DNA of 64,000 nucleotides from Bradyrhizobium sp. 170 (GCF_023101085.1 NZ_CP064703.1:4216001-4280000); one strand, 5' to 3'; numbered from the stretch's first letter, positions 1 to 10,114 are shown. Numbers and translations: made by a program. The notes: generated by a model from the letters alone, not told the origin.

Positions 1-2026
1 GGCCGACGTGCTGCGCGAGAGCCCCGGCATATCGGTGAAGCAGGGCAACGGACCGCGCGATATCGGCATCTCGATCCGCGGCTCCAACGCCCGCAACGGT
101 TTTGGTATCCGCAACCTCGTGATCTTCGACGACGGTTTTCCGGTCACGCAACCGGACGGGCTTTCCCGCAGCGACCTGATCGACCCCAAGGCCTATGGCG
201 CAATCGATGTCATCCGGGGGCCGTCGTCGGCGCTCTATGGCAACTACGCGACCGGCGGCGCGCTCAATTTCCGCACCCGCCCGGGCCGGACCATCGACGG
301 GGTTGAATACGGCGTCGAAGGCGGCAGCTTCGGCTATCTCAACAACTATCTCGCCGCGGGCAAGAAGGTCGGCAATTTCGAGTACTCGTTGTTTGCCAGT
401 GACGCGCGCGGCGATGGTTTTATCGGCAATAGCTGGTTCAACACCCAGACCGTGAATTTTTTAGGCACCTTGCAGGTGACGCCCGACGACCGGTTTACGG
501 TCAAGTTCATCAACAATAATCTCGATACAAGGCTGCCGCTCCGCCAGACGCTCGGCCAGTATTATCAAAATCCGTTCCAGCAGGGCTGCACGACGGGCAC
601 GAACGCCGCGCTCGGATGCCCGGTGGTGCCATTGTTCAACAATGGCTTTAATGGCTTAACGACACTCCACACCGCTACTCAGGCGGGCCTTGGCCGCGAC
701 GACAGGCGAACGATCGTCGGCGGGCGATGGGAGCACGATTTCGACAACACGACGACGTGGCGAAATCAATTCGTGTTCGACGACCGGAACATCAGCCAGC
801 CGACTGGAGGCACCAGCGCGATCGGCGATTTTCCGTCGTACAACTACATGAGCGACGTCACCAAGCGCGGTGAAATTCTCGGCTTGGAATCCACCACCTA
901 TTTCGGCGCCTTCTACAATACGCTCACCGCGTCGAGCGACTCTAGATTCGTCATGCCGGGCGGCAACGCGACGCTCGGCAGACTGTCCAGCAATACCTGG
1001 AGCGACACCACCAATTACGGTGTTCGCGCGCGCGAGGAATTGAAGCTGACGCCGCAACTGACGGCGATTGCCGGGATTGGGTGGGAAACCACGCATCTGA
1101 AGGGAATCAATTCCGCCTACAATTATGGAACGTCGCCGCCGACGATCACCCCGACGACCGCCGACCGGCAATTTCAAAACACCGCACCCGAACTGGCGCT
1201 GCTCTACAAGCTGAATCCCGAGTGGCTGTTCCGTGCGCGTGTCGCCACCGGATACGGCACCCCGCAGATCGGAAACCTCTTCATCCTTTCGGACGGTACG
1301 TCCGGCAATAACACGCAACTGCAGACGCAACAGAATCTCGGTTACGATCTCGGCTTCGACTGGACGCCAAACAGCGCGCTCAAGTTCAGCGCGACCGGCT
1401 TCTACGAGTTCTTCCGCAACGAACTGGTGAGCCAGGCGACACGCACGGCCGGCGTCAGTTACATGTTCAACGCGCCACGGTCCGAGCACCGCGGGGTGGA
1501 ACTCGCCGCTGACTGGAAGTTCTATCCGGGCTGGCGCTTCACCGCGGCTTATACCTATCTCGATCAATTCTACACCGAATATACCGAAGACATCAGGAGC
1601 CAAGGTGCAGGGACCATCTTCAGCTTCAACCGCGCGGGCAACAAGATTCCCGGCATCTCGCCGCACGAACTGACGGCGCGTCTTGGCTATGAACAGATGT
1701 GGGGGCCGCTTGCCGGCCTCTGGGCGTTTGTCGAGGTTCAGTGGAAGGATTCGTTCTACATGGACAACGCCAATTTGCAGAAGGCGCCCGGCTACGAACT
1801 GGTCAATCTCAACGTCCACTACAAGACGGACCTGCAATCCGACTACTTCAAGTCGTTGAGCATGTATGTCGAAGTCAGGAACGTGTTCGACCGGACCTAC
1901 ATTGCGTCCGCCAACAACATCGGCAATTCGGTCAGCGCGGGCGTTCAAGGTCTCAGCAACACCGGTTCGATCTACGCCGGCTCGCCGCGCGCATTCATCG
2001 CCGGAATGAAGCTGGCGTTCAAATGA
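1..2026 (+). CDS. TonB-dependent outer-membrane receptor, 5' end outside window
   Basis: The reading frame is open from the first base, and the first residues are already inside the plug domain, so signal peptide and TonB box lie upstream. The plug motif RGPSSALYG lies at about residues 70-78 of the visible part. The remaining 600 or so residues are rich in aromatic-ended alternating strands typical of the 22-stranded barrel, and the C-terminal strand ends the gene. Such receptors import metal chelates or other scarce ligands across the outer membrane using TonB energy. The five genes downstream are copper-related, so copper or a copper chelate is the inferred ligand; the sequence alone does not prove it. 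The family is sure, the substrate is not. Confidence 0.93.
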   Translation, partial: ADVLRESPGISVKQGNGPRDIGISIRGSNARNGFGIRNLVIFDDGFPVTQPDGLSRSDLIDPKAYGAIDVIRGPSSALYGNYATGGALNFRTRPGRTIDGVEYGVEGGSFGYLNNYLAAGKKVGNFEYSLFASDARGDGFIGNSWFNTQTVNFLGTLQVTPDDRFTVKFINNNLDTRLPLRQTLGQYYQNPFQQGCTTGTNAALGCPVVPLFNNGFNGLTTLHTATQAGLGRDDRRTIVGGRWEHDFDNTTTWRNQFVFDDRNISQPTGGTSAIGDFPSYNYMSDVTKRGEILGLESTTYFGAFYNTLTASSDSRFVMPGGNATLGRLSSNTWSDTTNYGVRAREELKLTPQLTAIAGIGWETTHLKGINSAYNYGTSPPTITPTTADRQFQNTAPELALLYKLNPEWLFRARVATGYGTPQIGNLFILSDGTSGNNTQLQTQQNLGYDLGFDWTPNSALKFSATGFYEFFRNELVSQATRTAGVSYMFNAPRSEHRGVELAADWKFYPGWRFTAAYTYLDQFYTEYTEDIRSQGAGTIFSFNRAGNKIPGISPHELTARLGYEQMWGPLAGLWAFVEVQWKDSFYMDNANLQKAPGYELVNLNVHYKTDLQSDYFKSLSMYVEVRNVFDRTYIASANNIGNSVSAGVQGLSNTGSIYAGSPRAFIAGMKLAFK

Positions 2027-2052
2027 CCCGACAACACTGGAGGAGTAAAGCC

Positions 2053-3267
2053 ATGCTGCGAATGAGCCTGCTCGCGACGCTCGCCTTCTCGCTTTGCCAA
2101 ACCGCAGCGCAAGCGCAAATGAGCCATCATCAGCATGCCTCGGAAGCGGCGTGTGAGGAGGTCGACTTGCGTTGCGCGTCGAAGGTGACGCCAGCCTTCA
2201 CGTCAGATGGCACGCTGTGGCTCGCCTGGATGGCGGGGGGCCAGATATCGGTGGCAAGCTCGAAGGATGAGGGGCGCAGCTTCTCGACGCCGGTTCAGGT
2301 AACCAGGGAAAAGCTCAAGCTCGATTGGGGCCCGGACGCGCGTCCCCAGATCGTCGTCGAGAAAAGCGGCGGCATCGCGCTGGCGTTTTCGATCTTCAGG
2401 GACAAGGCGTTCAACGGCCAGGTGCTCACCACCCGGTCGGCCGATGGCGGCCAAAGCTTCGCCGAGTTGCGGCCGATCACAGCGAGTAACGAGAGCCAGC
2501 GCTTTGCGGCGCTCGGCCTCGATGCGGACGGTTCTGCGTTTGCAGCCTGTATCGACAAGCGCAACCGGGTGCCCGCGCAGCAGGAGGGCAAGAAATACGA
2601 AGGGGCGGGACTGTTCTTCGCGTCGTCGAAGGACGGCGGCGCTGTTTATTCCGAGGCGCGGCTGGCAAGCGACAACACCTGCGAGTGCTGCCGGCTCGGT
2701 CTGGCGTTCGCTGGTCCCGGCCGTCCCGTTGTCGTGTTCAGGAACATCTTCGAAGGCGGCGTGCGGGATCACGCGGTCATGACGTTCGCCGATCCGGCGA
2801 CGCCGGGCGCGGTTCGCCGCGTCAGCAACGACGATTGGCAGATTTCCGCTTGCCCGCATCATGGGCCAAGTCTCTCGATCTCGCCCGCGGGCACCTACCA
2901 CGTGAGCTGGTACACCAACGGCAAGGTGCGGAAGGGCTTGTTCTATGCCCGCTCGGAGGACGAAGGCCGGACGTTTTCCGATCCGCTGCCGCTCGGCCGC
3001 GCCGATCGCAATCCTACGCGGCCGTACGTGCTGACGGGCCCGCGCGGCGCCACCATGGTCTGGAAGGAGTTCGACGGCGAGAAGACCTCGGTCAACGCGA
3101 TGACCTCGCATGATGAGGGCAAGAGCTGGTCAAAGCCTGTCGCGATCTCCACGACGACTGATACATCCGACCACCCGCTGCTCGTGAGCGACGGGCAGAC
3201 GACCTTCCTTTCCTGGATGACCAAGGCCGACGGATATCGCCTTCTGCCGATCGGAGACGGATCATGA
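2053..3267 (+). CDS. secreted sialidase-fold (BNR/Asp-box) beta-propeller protein
   Basis: A 404-residue protein with a signal peptide ending near AQAQ (residue 22). It carries at least five Asp-boxes of the form SxDxGxS(F/W), for example SKDEGRSFS, SADGGQSFA, SEDEGRTFS and SHDEGKSWS, so it should fold as a sialidase-type beta-propeller. The mature N terminus is His-rich (MSHHQH). A CxCC cluster (C210, C212, C213) and CPHH (C267, H269, H270) suggest a metal site. ATG 2053 was chosen because GGAGGAG precedes it by seven bases; an upstream ATG at 2023 overlaps the receptor stop but lacks such a site. The gene lies inside a copper locus, so a role in periplasmic copper handling is more likely than glycoside hydrolysis. 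This is inference. Confidence 0.85.
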   Translation: MLRMSLLATLAFSLCQTAAQAQMSHHQHASEAACEEVDLRCASKVTPAFTSDGTLWLAWMAGGQISVASSKDEGRSFSTPVQVTREKLKLDWGPDARPQIVVEKSGGIALAFSIFRDKAFNGQVLTTRSADGGQSFAELRPITASNESQRFAALGLDADGSAFAACIDKRNRVPAQQEGKKYEGAGLFFASSKDGGAVYSEARLASDNTCECCRLGLAFAGPGRPVVVFRNIFEGGVRDHAVMTFADPATPGAVRRVSNDDWQISACPHHGPSLSISPAGTYHVSWYTNGKVRKGLFYARSEDEGRTFSDPLPLGRADRNPTRPYVLTGPRGATMVWKEFDGEKTSVNAMTSHDEGKSWSKPVAISTTTDTSDHPLLVSDGQTTFLSWMTKADGYRLLPIGDGS

Positions 3268-3764
3268 AACGGCGCCTGCTGGCTGCAATATTCCTGTTTG
3301 CCTCTCTGGCCGCCGCGCCGGCAGCCGAGACATCCTCTGAACTCAAACCGTTCGTGCGTGGAAGCTGGCAGGACGTGCTGCGTTCGCACGCCGGGCGTCC
3401 GACGCTGGTGCATTTCTGGGGCGTTACCTGCGGCCCGTGCAAGGTCGAACTGCCACTGCTCGGACAGTTCATGAAGGACCATTCCGAGATCGACGTCGTG
3501 ATGATCAGCGCCGATCTCGTTCCGAATCTGCCGGGTGCGGCGCGCACGATGCTGGAGAAGGCCGGGCTGGGGCCGGCGGAGAACTGGATTTTCAACGACG
3601 GTTTTGTCGAACGCCTCCGGTTCGAGATCGATCCGACCTGGCAGGGTGAGATCCCGCGCACGCTCCTGATCGCGCGGGACGGAACGGTCACCACGATCGA
3701 GGGTTCCGCAGAAATACCGGACCTCGAAAAATGGCTGGATCAGCAAAAAGTCGCGAGCAAATAA
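3264..3764 (+). CDS. TlpA-like periplasmic thioredoxin-fold protein
   Basis: A 166-residue protein with a signal peptide of about 21 residues and a thioredoxin fold. The active-site motif is FWGVTCGPCK, with C56 and C59. TlpA/ResA-type proteins reduce disulfides in the periplasm and often keep copper-binding cysteines of chaperones or cytochrome oxidase subunits reduced. The start ATG overlaps the stop of the sialidase-fold gene (ATGA), so the two are translationally coupled. Its neighbours suggest it serves copper delivery, perhaps reducing Cys residues of the adjacent propeller protein. It has no N-terminal membrane anchor beyond the signal sequence, so it is probably soluble after processing. 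Confidence 0.88.
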   Translation: MKRRLLAAIFLFASLAAAPAAETSSELKPFVRGSWQDVLRSHAGRPTLVHFWGVTCGPCKVELPLLGQFMKDHSEIDVVMISADLVPNLPGAARTMLEKAGLGPAENWIFNDGFVERLRFEIDPTWQGEIPRTLLIARDGTVTTIEGSAEIPDLEKWLDQQKVASK

Positions 3765-3871
3765 AGACACTCCCGGTATTGTGAATATTAACGTTGCGTT
3801 CTCAAGTTAAGGCAACTGCGGGCCCGGTCGTCCGGTGCGCCGGCCATACTTCATAAATCGAAAGGCATACG

Positions 3872-4381
3872 ATGAAACCCGTTCTGCAATTCTTCGCCTG
3901 CGCCGCCCTGTTTGCGCTCCTGGGCGCACCCGCGCACGCCCAAGAGGTCAAGGCCGGCGATCTAGTCATCACACAGGCCTGGAGCCGCGCCACGCCCGGA
4001 GGCGCCAAGATTGCCGGCGGCTATCTTACGATCGAGAACAAGGGCTCTGCGCCAGATCGCCTGATCAGCGGCTCCGGCGATTTCGCCGGCAAGGTCGAAA
4101 TTCACGAGATGGCAATGAACAACGGCGTCATGACGATGCGGGCGCTCGACAAGGGGTTGCCGATCGAGCCGGGCAAGATCGTCAAGCTCGCGCCGGGCGG
4201 TTATCACTTAATGCTGATGGATCTGAAGAACCCGCTCAAGCAGGGAGAAAAGGTGCCGCTGACGCTGGAGTTCGAGAAAGCCGGGAAGGTCACATTGTCG
4301 CTCGACGTGCAGGGCGTTGGCGCGCAGGCGCCCGCGGGCGGAGCGCCGTCGGGGCATGATCATTCCGGTATGAAGAAGTAG
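3872..4381 (+). CDS. pcuC: periplasmic copper chaperone PCu(A)C
   Basis: A 169-residue protein with a signal peptide ending at AHAQ (about residue 24). The copper ligands of the PCu(A)C family are visible as H78, M89, H112 and M114 in the contexts IHEM, MTM and YHLM. The C terminus adds a short His/Met tail (GHDHSGMKK) that could bind extra copper. PCu(A)C proteins deliver Cu(I) to the CuA or CuB centres of cytochrome oxidases. In Bradyrhizobium the pcu operon containing such a gene is described as copper-starvation induced; the resemblance here is by content. A 107-base gap separates it from the upstream trio, so it may have its own promoter. The YcnI and CopCD genes follow closely. Confidence 0.92.
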   Translation: MKPVLQFFACAALFALLGAPAHAQEVKAGDLVITQAWSRATPGGAKIAGGYLTIENKGSAPDRLISGSGDFAGKVEIHEMAMNNGVMTMRALDKGLPIEPGKIVKLAPGGYHLMLMDLKNPLKQGEKVPLTLEFEKAGKVTLSLDVQGVGAQAPAGGAPSGHDHSGMKK

Positions 4382-4390
4382 GAACAGCCT

Positions 4391-4915
4391 GTGTCGAAAA
4401 TTGCTCCTGTCGTCATCATCCTTGCTGCGCTCGCTGTCTCTCCGGCGAGCGCCCACGTCACTCTCGAGAAGCGGCAGGCGCCGGTGGGCTCGTACTACAA
4501 GGCGGTGTTTGCCGTGCCGCACGGCTGCGCGGGATCGCCGACGGTCAAGCTGCGGGTGCAGATTCCGGAAGGCGTGATCAGCATCAAGCCGATGCCCAAG
4601 CCCGGGTGGACCGTCGAGACGGTCAAGGGCAAATACGCCACCGAGTATGAGCATCACGGCAGCAAGGTTTCTGAAGGCGTCAAGGAAGTGGTGTGGAGCG
4701 GCGGCAAGGTCGTCGACGACAACTATGATGAATTCGTCTTCTCCAGCTATCTCACGGCGGGCCTGAAGCCGGACACCTCGCTGTATTTTCCCGTGGTGCA
4801 GGAATGCGAGCAGGGGGTCAGCCGCTGGATCGATATTCCCTCGGGAGGCCACAGTGGCCATGGCCATGACAGCAAGACGCCGGCGCCGGGTCTCAAGCTG
4901 ATCGCAAAACCGTAA
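4391..4915 (+). CDS. YcnI-family (DUF1775) copper-binding secreted protein
   Basis: A 174-residue protein starting at GTG, nine bases after the chaperone stop. The signal peptide ends in SPASA, leaving His22 as the predicted first mature residue, followed by VTLE. An N-terminal histidine is the copper-brace ligand known in YcnI domains. The C-terminal tail is HSGHGHDS, another possible metal-binding stretch. YcnI proteins occur almost always beside PCu(A)C and CopC/CopD genes, as here, and are thought to shuttle copper in the periplasm or at the membrane. No membrane anchor is visible at the C terminus, unlike some Gram-positive members. Confidence 0.88.
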   Translation: MSKIAPVVIILAALAVSPASAHVTLEKRQAPVGSYYKAVFAVPHGCAGSPTVKLRVQIPEGVISIKPMPKPGWTVETVKGKYATEYEHHGSKVSEGVKEVVWSGGKVVDDNYDEFVFSSYLTAGLKPDTSLYFPVVQECEQGVSRWIDIPSGGHSGHGHDSKTPAPGLKLIAKP

Positions 4916-4925
4916 AGCAATCCCG

Positions 4926-6491
4926 ATGGCGCGCGTGCTCGTTAGCCTTGCCGCGCTGCTGTCGGCTCTATGCATCGCGAGCGCCGCGTGGGCCCATGCG
5001 ACGCTTGTTTCTTCGGAGCCGGCCGATGGCAGCGTGCTCACGCTGCCGCCGAAGATGGTGCAATTGCACTTCAACGAAAGCGTGACGCCGGCCGTGATCG
5101 GCCTGATCGATGCCGGAGGCAAGGCGCGCGAAGTCGCAACCCGTGCCGTCGGTCAGTCCGTGCTGATGGTGCTGCCCGACGACCTGCCGCAGGGCACGCA
5201 AATCGTCAGCTACCGCGTGGTCTCGCAGGACGGTCATCCCGTGGCGGGATCGATGGTGTTTTCAATCGGCGCCGTGACCGGGGCCGCACCGCCAGCGAAG
5301 ACAGGCCCGCTGGCGGTGCTGATCTGGCTGGCGCGGATCGGGGTCTATCTCGGGCTGTTCGTGGGCGTCGGTGGCGCGTTTTTCGCGGCCTGGATCGGAC
5401 AGGGCCCGAACGGATCGACGGTCAGCCGCGGTGCGCTTTCTATCGGTCTTGTCAGTGCGGTGGCTTCGCTCGGCCTGCAGGGCCTCGATCTCCTCAACCT
5501 TCCCCTTGGCGGCATCGTGACATCGGCGCCGTGGACGAACGCGCTCGCTACCTCCCTCGGGCCGTCGCTGTTGATTGCGATCGTGGTGATGGCCATCGCC
5601 TGGTACGCGTGGAAGAGCCCGAGCATCCTGATCGCCTGGGTGTTGACCTCGCTGACCATGGTGGGCGTCGGGCTGTCGCTGGCGACGAGCGGACATGCCG
5701 CGACCGCCCAGCCGCAATGGCTGACCCGGCCGTCGCTGTTCCTGCACGGCGTCGCTGCGGCCTACTGGATCGGCGCGTTGGCGCCGCTGGCGGCCATGGC
5801 GCGTCGGCGCAATGACAGCTTGCCGCGCGTGCTCAAGCAGTTTTCGGCTATCGCGATGCTGCTGGTCGGGCTGCTGGTGTTGAGCGGACTGGTGCTTTCG
5901 ATCATCCAGCTTGGAAGCCTGCGTGCGCTGGTCGAGACCCCATACGGCATCCTTCTCTCGATCAAGCTGGCACTGGTGATCCTGCTGCTCGGCCTTGCGG
6001 CGCTGAACCGGATTGTCTGCACACCCGCGGTCGTTGCGGATCATCAGAACACCCGGCCGCTGCTGGGGTCGATCCTGCTGGAATGCGTTCTCGTCGTTGG
6101 CATCCTTGCCGTCGTCGCCGGCTGGCGCTTCACGCCGCCGCCGCGCGCGTCCGTTGCTCCCGTTGCCGCGCCGCTCTCGGTCCATATCCACACGGATGCA
6201 GCGATGTTCCAGGTGCTGGTTTCGCCGGGCAAGGTCGGCTCCAACGATTTTGTGCTGCAGCTGATGACGGGAGACGCCGCCCTGCTGCCGGCCAAGGAGG
6301 CTGTGCTGATCCTGAGCTTGCCGGAGCGCGGCATCGAGCCGATGGAGCGTCGCGCCACGCTCGGGCCGGACGGCTACTGGCATGTGCGCGGCGTGGCGCT
6401 GCCGCTGCCCGGCCGCTGGCGGATGCAGATCGATGCGCTGGTTACCGACTTCCAGAAGGTCTCGCTGCAAGATGAGTTGCAGGTGCGTTGA
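4926..6491 (+). CDS. CopC-CopD fusion, copper uptake membrane protein
   Basis: A 521-residue protein. A signal peptide is followed by a CopC-like domain whose mature N terminus would be His24 (AHATLVSSEPADGS), the usual copper ligand. From about residue 125 to 400 there are roughly eight hydrophobic segments forming the CopD membrane domain, with histidines in SGHA and FLHG contexts. The last 100 residues form a further periplasmic beta domain that somewhat resembles a YtkA-like domain. The architecture matches YcnJ-type copper importers. It ends the copper gene set, and its ATG lies ten bases after the YcnI stop. Import rather than export is inferred from the neighbours. Confidence 0.9.
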   Translation: MARVLVSLAALLSALCIASAAWAHATLVSSEPADGSVLTLPPKMVQLHFNESVTPAVIGLIDAGGKAREVATRAVGQSVLMVLPDDLPQGTQIVSYRVVSQDGHPVAGSMVFSIGAVTGAAPPAKTGPLAVLIWLARIGVYLGLFVGVGGAFFAAWIGQGPNGSTVSRGALSIGLVSAVASLGLQGLDLLNLPLGGIVTSAPWTNALATSLGPSLLIAIVVMAIAWYAWKSPSILIAWVLTSLTMVGVGLSLATSGHAATAQPQWLTRPSLFLHGVAAAYWIGALAPLAAMARRRNDSLPRVLKQFSAIAMLLVGLLVLSGLVLSIIQLGSLRALVETPYGILLSIKLALVILLLGLAALNRIVCTPAVVADHQNTRPLLGSILLECVLVVGILAVVAGWRFTPPPRASVAPVAAPLSVHIHTDAAMFQVLVSPGKVGSNDFVLQLMTGDAALLPAKEAVLILSLPERGIEPMERRATLGPDGYWHVRGVALPLPGRWRMQIDALVTDFQKVSLQDELQVR

Positions 6492-6677
6492 ACTACTGGC
6501 TAACCCGCCTTTGCGGGGTATGACGCCGTTGTGAAGACATGAGGACAACGAGGCCCAAAAACGGCCCGGAAATCCGCCTTTTCGGCCGCTTTTCACCGGC
6601 CCCGGCCTTGTCTTTTCGCACCCGATCCGGTTTCACTGCACCTCTTCCGGTATCCCACTGATTCCTTGAGTTGTCCC

Positions 6678-7997
6678 ATGCGGTTGTCGCGGTTTTTTCT
6701 ACCCATCCTGAAAGAGAATCCGAAAGAGGCGGAGATTGTCTCGCATCGGCTGATGCTGCGTGCGGGCATGATGCGGCAGGAAGCGGCCGGCATCTACGCC
6801 TGGCTGCCGCTGGGCTTTCGGGTCTTGAAGAAGATCGAGCAGATCGTTCGTGAGGAACAGGACCGCGCCGGTGCGCTGGAACTCTTGATGCCGACGCTGC
6901 AGCTCGCCGACCTCTGGCGCGAGAGCGGCCGCTACGATGCCTATGGTCCGGAGATGCTGCGCATCGCAGACCGCCACAAGCGCGAATTGCTGTACGGGCC
7001 GACGAATGAGGAAATGATCACCGAGATCTTTCGCGCTTACGTCAAGTCCTACAGGAGCCTGCCGCTCAATCTCTATCACATCCAGTGGAAGTTCCGCGAC
7101 GAGCAGCGCCCGCGTTTCGGCGTGATGCGCGGCCGCGAATTCCTGATGAAGGACGCTTACTCCTTCGACATCGATGAGGCGGCCGCGCGCCGTTCCTATA
7201 ACCGGATGTTCGTGGCTTACCTGCGCACGTTTGCGCGGATGGGATTGAAGGCGATCCCGATGCGCGCCGAGACCGGCCCGATCGGCGGCGATCTCAGCCA
7301 CGAATTCATCGTGCTTGCGGAAACCGGCGAGTCCGGCGTGTTCTGCAACAGCGACGTGCTCAATCTGCCGATCCCGTCCGACGATGTCGATTATGACAGC
7401 GATCTCACTGGCATCATCAAGCAATGGACGTCGGTCTATGCCGCGACTGAGGACGTCCACGATGCCGAACGCTACGAACGCGAAGTGCCTGCCGACAAGC
7501 GCGTCAATACGCGCGGCATCGAGGTCGGCCAGATATTCTATTTCGGCACCAAATATTCCGATGCGATGAAGGCGCTGGTCGCCGGCGCCGATGGCGTCGA
7601 CGTGCCGATCCATGGTGGCTCCTATGGCGTTGGCGTCTCGCGCCTGGTCGGCGCAATCATCGAGGCTTGCCATGACGACGCCGGCATCAAATGGCCGGAG
7701 GCGGTCGCGCCTTTCACGGCCGTGATTTTGAACCTGAAGCAGGGGGATGCGGCCGTCGATGGCGCGTGCGAGAAGCTTTATCGCGAGCTTCAGGCCAAGG
7801 GCGTTGACGTGCTCTATGACGATACCGACCAGCGCGCGGGCGCAAAATTCGCGGCCGCCGACCTGATCGGTATCCCCTGGCAGATTCTGGTCGGACCGAA
7901 GGGCCTTGCCGAGGGCAAGCTCGAGATCAAGCGGCGCAGTGACGGTTCGCGCGAGAATCTCAGCCCGGCGGAAGTGGTGGCGAGGATAGCGGGATAA
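6678..7997 (+). CDS. proS: prolyl-tRNA synthetase, short alphaproteobacterial type
   Basis: Charges tRNA-Pro with proline in the cytoplasm. The 439-residue protein begins [19 protein letters not shown] and carries the class II catalytic core (residues about 30-330), including the conserved segment with [17 protein letters not shown], then the C-terminal anticodon-binding domain (about 340-439). It is shorter than the 570-residue E. coli type because the editing insertion domain between motifs 2 and 3 is missing, as usual in Alphaproteobacteria. A free-standing YbaK-type deacylase at 19.4-19.9 kb could supply trans-editing. TTG 6666 in the same frame is a less likely start. lolC and lolD follow. 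Confidence 0.97.
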   Translation: MRLSRFFLPILKENPKEAEIVSHRLMLRAGMMRQEAAGIYAWLPLGFRVLKKIEQIVREEQDRAGALELLMPTLQLADLWRESGRYDAYGPEMLRIADRHKRELLYGPTNEEMITEIFRAYVKSYRSLPLNLYHIQWKFRDEQRPRFGVMRGREFLMKDAYSFDIDEAAARRSYNRMFVAYLRTFARMGLKAIPMRAETGPIGGDLSHEFIVLAETGESGVFCNSDVLNLPIPSDDVDYDSDLTGIIKQWTSVYAATEDVHDAERYEREVPADKRVNTRGIEVGQIFYFGTKYSDAMKALVAGADGVDVPIHGGSYGVGVSRLVGAIIEACHDDAGIKWPEAVAPFTAVILNLKQGDAAVDGACEKLYRELQAKGVDVLYDDTDQRAGAKFAAADLIGIPWQILVGPKGLAEGKLEIKRRSDGSRENLSPAEVVARIAG

Positions 7998-8065
7998 GAT
8001 ATCCACTGTGGCGGTAATGTTGGCCAATAAGGCTATATTTGGCCCGAATCATGGGATTATCGAGT

Positions 8066-9346
8066 ATGGATGAGACCATGAACGAGACAGCCCGCACCCC
8101 GCCTTTTGCGCCCTTCGAATGGTTGTTGTCCGGGCGTTACCTGCGTGCGCGTCGCAGGGAAGGGTTCATTTCGGTCATTGCCGGCTTTTCGTTCCTCGGC
8201 ATCATGCTTGGCGTCGCCACGCTGATCATCGTGATGGCTGTGATGAACGGTTTTCGCAAGGAACTCCTGGACAAGATCCTCGGGCTGAACGGTCATTTGC
8301 TGGTGCAGCCGCTGGAATCGCCGCTGACCGACTGGAAGGACGTCGCCGAGCGCATCAGCCAGGTCGACGGCATCCGCCTTGCCGCGCCGGTCGTGGACGG
8401 TCAGGCGCTGGCGTCCTCGGCCTTCAACGCCGCCGGCGTGCTGGTGCGCGGCATGCGGTCTGCGGACCTGAACAACCTCACCTCGATCGCCAAGAACATC
8501 AAACAGGGCACCTTGGACGGCTTTGACGAGGGGCAGGGCGTCACCATCGGACGCCGGCTCGCCGATCAATTGTCGCTGCATGCCGGCGACACCATCACGC
8601 TGGTTGCGCCCAAGGGCGCGGTGACCCCGATGGGAACCACGCCGCGCATCAAACCCTACAAGGTGGCGGCGGTGTTCGAGATCGGCATGTCGGAATATGA
8701 CGCCAGCTTCGTGTTCATGCCGCTGCCGGAGTCGCAGGCCTATTTCAACCGCAAGGACGACGTAACCGCGATCGAGGTATTCACCACCAATCCCGATCGT
8801 ATAGACGCGTTCCGCAAGGCCGTCACCGAAGCGGCCGGGCGGCCGGTGTTCCTGGTCGACTGGCGGCAACGCAACTCGACCTTCTTCAACGCGCTTCAGG
8901 TCGAGCGCAATGTGATGTTTTTGATCCTGACCATGATCGTGCTGGTTGCCGCGCTCAACATCGTTTCCGGCCTGATCATGCTGGTCAAGGACAAGGGGCA
9001 GGACATCGCCATCCTGCGCACCATGGGCGCCTCGCAGGGCTCGATCATGCGGATATTCCTGATCACGGGGGCGGCGATCGGCGTGGTCGGCACGCTGACC
9101 GGATTCTTCGTCGGCATGCTGATTTGCCTGAACATCGAATCGATCCGGCAGTTCCTGTCCTGGATGACCAACACCGAATTGTTCTCGCCGGAACTCTATT
9201 TTCTCTCCCGGCTGCCGGCCGAGGTCGACTTCGGCGAGACCACCGCGGTCGTGATCATGGCGCTGACGCTGTCGTTCCTGGCGACGCTCTATCCGTCCTG
9301 GCGCGCCGCGCGCCTCGATCCCGTCGACGCGCTCCGGTACGAGTGA
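8066..9346 (+). CDS. lolC: lipoprotein-releasing ABC transporter permease LolC/E
   Basis: An inner-membrane permease of the LolCDE machine that extracts lipoproteins from the inner membrane for transfer to LolA. It is about 426 residues, with one hydrophobic segment near residue 40 ([20 protein letters not shown]), a large periplasmic domain, then three C-terminal segments forming an FtsX domain. Alphaproteobacteria normally have a single LolC/E-type permease acting as a homodimer, and no second permease gene is seen here. Several in-frame starts exist (8051, 8066, 8078) and none has a clear ribosome site, so the exact start is uncertain. lolD begins seven bases after the stop. Confidence 0.95.
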   Translation: MDETMNETARTPPFAPFEWLLSGRYLRARRREGFISVIAGFSFLGIMLGVATLIIVMAVMNGFRKELLDKILGLNGHLLVQPLESPLTDWKDVAERISQVDGIRLAAPVVDGQALASSAFNAAGVLVRGMRSADLNNLTSIAKNIKQGTLDGFDEGQGVTIGRRLADQLSLHAGDTITLVAPKGAVTPMGTTPRIKPYKVAAVFEIGMSEYDASFVFMPLPESQAYFNRKDDVTAIEVFTTNPDRIDAFRKAVTEAAGRPVFLVDWRQRNSTFFNALQVERNVMFLILTMIVLVAALNIVSGLIMLVKDKGQDIAILRTMGASQGSIMRIFLITGAAIGVVGTLTGFFVGMLICLNIESIRQFLSWMTNTELFSPELYFLSRLPAEVDFGETTAVVIMALTLSFLATLYPSWRAARLDPVDALRYE

Positions 9347-9353
9347 GGACGAG

Positions 9354-10052
9354 ATGGCCGAGGAGGCGGAAGACGTACCGGTTATCTATCTCCACGAGAT
9401 AAAACGCGAGTACAGGCAGGGCGAGGCGACGTTGACCATTCTCAACGGCGCCAAGCTGGCGCTGTGGGCGGGGCAGTCGGTGGCGCTGGTCGCGCCGTCG
9501 GGCTCGGGCAAATCGACGCTCCTGCACATCGCAGGCCTGCTCGAAAGCCCCGATGACGGCGAGGTCTACGTGGCGGGCACGCCGACCTCGCAATTATCAG
9601 ACATCGACCGCACCCAGATCCGGCGCTCCGACATAGGCTTCGTCTATCAGCAGCACCGGCTGCTGCCGGAATTCACCGCGCTTGAAAACGTGATGCTGCC
9701 GCAGATGATTCGCGGGCTCAAACGTTCCGAGACGATCAAGCGCTCCGAGGAAATCCTGGCCTATCTCGGCCTCGGCGACCGCATCACGCATCGGCCGGCG
9801 GAACTCTCCGGCGGCGAACAGCAGCGTGTCGCCATCGCGCGCGCGGTCGCCAATGCGCCGCGGGCGCTGCTGGCCGACGAGCCGACCGGAAATCTCGATC
9901 CGCATACCGCCGATCACGTCTTCAAGGCGCTGATGCAGCTCGTGAAGGCGACGCAGGTTGCGATGCTGATCGCCACCCACAATATGGAACTGGCCGGCCG
10001 AATGGACCGGCGGGTGTCGCTGGTCGACGGCCAGGTCGTCGAACTGGAGTAG
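9354..10052 (+). CDS. lolD: lipoprotein-releasing system ATP-binding protein LolD
   Basis: The ATPase of the Lol complex, 232 residues. Walker A is seen in [12 protein letters not shown] (about residues 44-55), the Q-loop in [12 protein letters not shown], the signature in [14 protein letters not shown] and Walker B in [12 protein letters not shown]. The order lolC-lolD with seven bases between them indicates an operon, and the product is expected to energise the LolC permease. The TAG stop at 10050-10052 runs directly into a dispersed palindromic repeat whose first base is the G of the stop codon. Confidence 0.97.
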   Translation: MAEEAEDVPVIYLHEIKREYRQGEATLTILNGAKLALWAGQSVALVAPSGSGKSTLLHIAGLLESPDDGEVYVAGTPTSQLSDIDRTQIRRSDIGFVYQQHRLLPEFTALENVMLPQMIRGLKRSETIKRSEEILAYLGLGDRITHRPAELSGGEQQRVAIARAVANAPRALLADEPTGNLDPHTADHVFKALMQLVKATQVAMLIATHNMELAGRMDRRVSLVDGQVVELE

Positions 10053-10099
10053 CGCATGATCCGGAAAAGTGGATCCGGTTTTCCGAAGAGATCATGCGC
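10052..10099. repeat. dispersed palindromic repeat after lolD
   Basis: An imperfect palindrome with outer arms GCGCATGATC (10052-10061) and GATCATGCGC (10090-10099) and inner arms CGGAAAA and TTTTCCG. I recognise this as a family common in Bradyrhizobium genomes; that part is memory, not a search. The first base is shared with the lolD stop codon. It may form a strong RNA hairpin that ends the lolCD transcript or protects it from 3' decay. The DUF3551 gene on the other strand ends 15 bases away, so it sits between convergent genes. Confidence 0.75.
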
Positions 10100-10114
10100 A
10101 ATTAGGGACGTCGT

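Noticed and set aside
1699..2052. Long 5' extension of the sialidase-fold gene
   Set aside because: It lies within the receptor gene in another frame; the signal peptide and ribosome site support ATG 2053.
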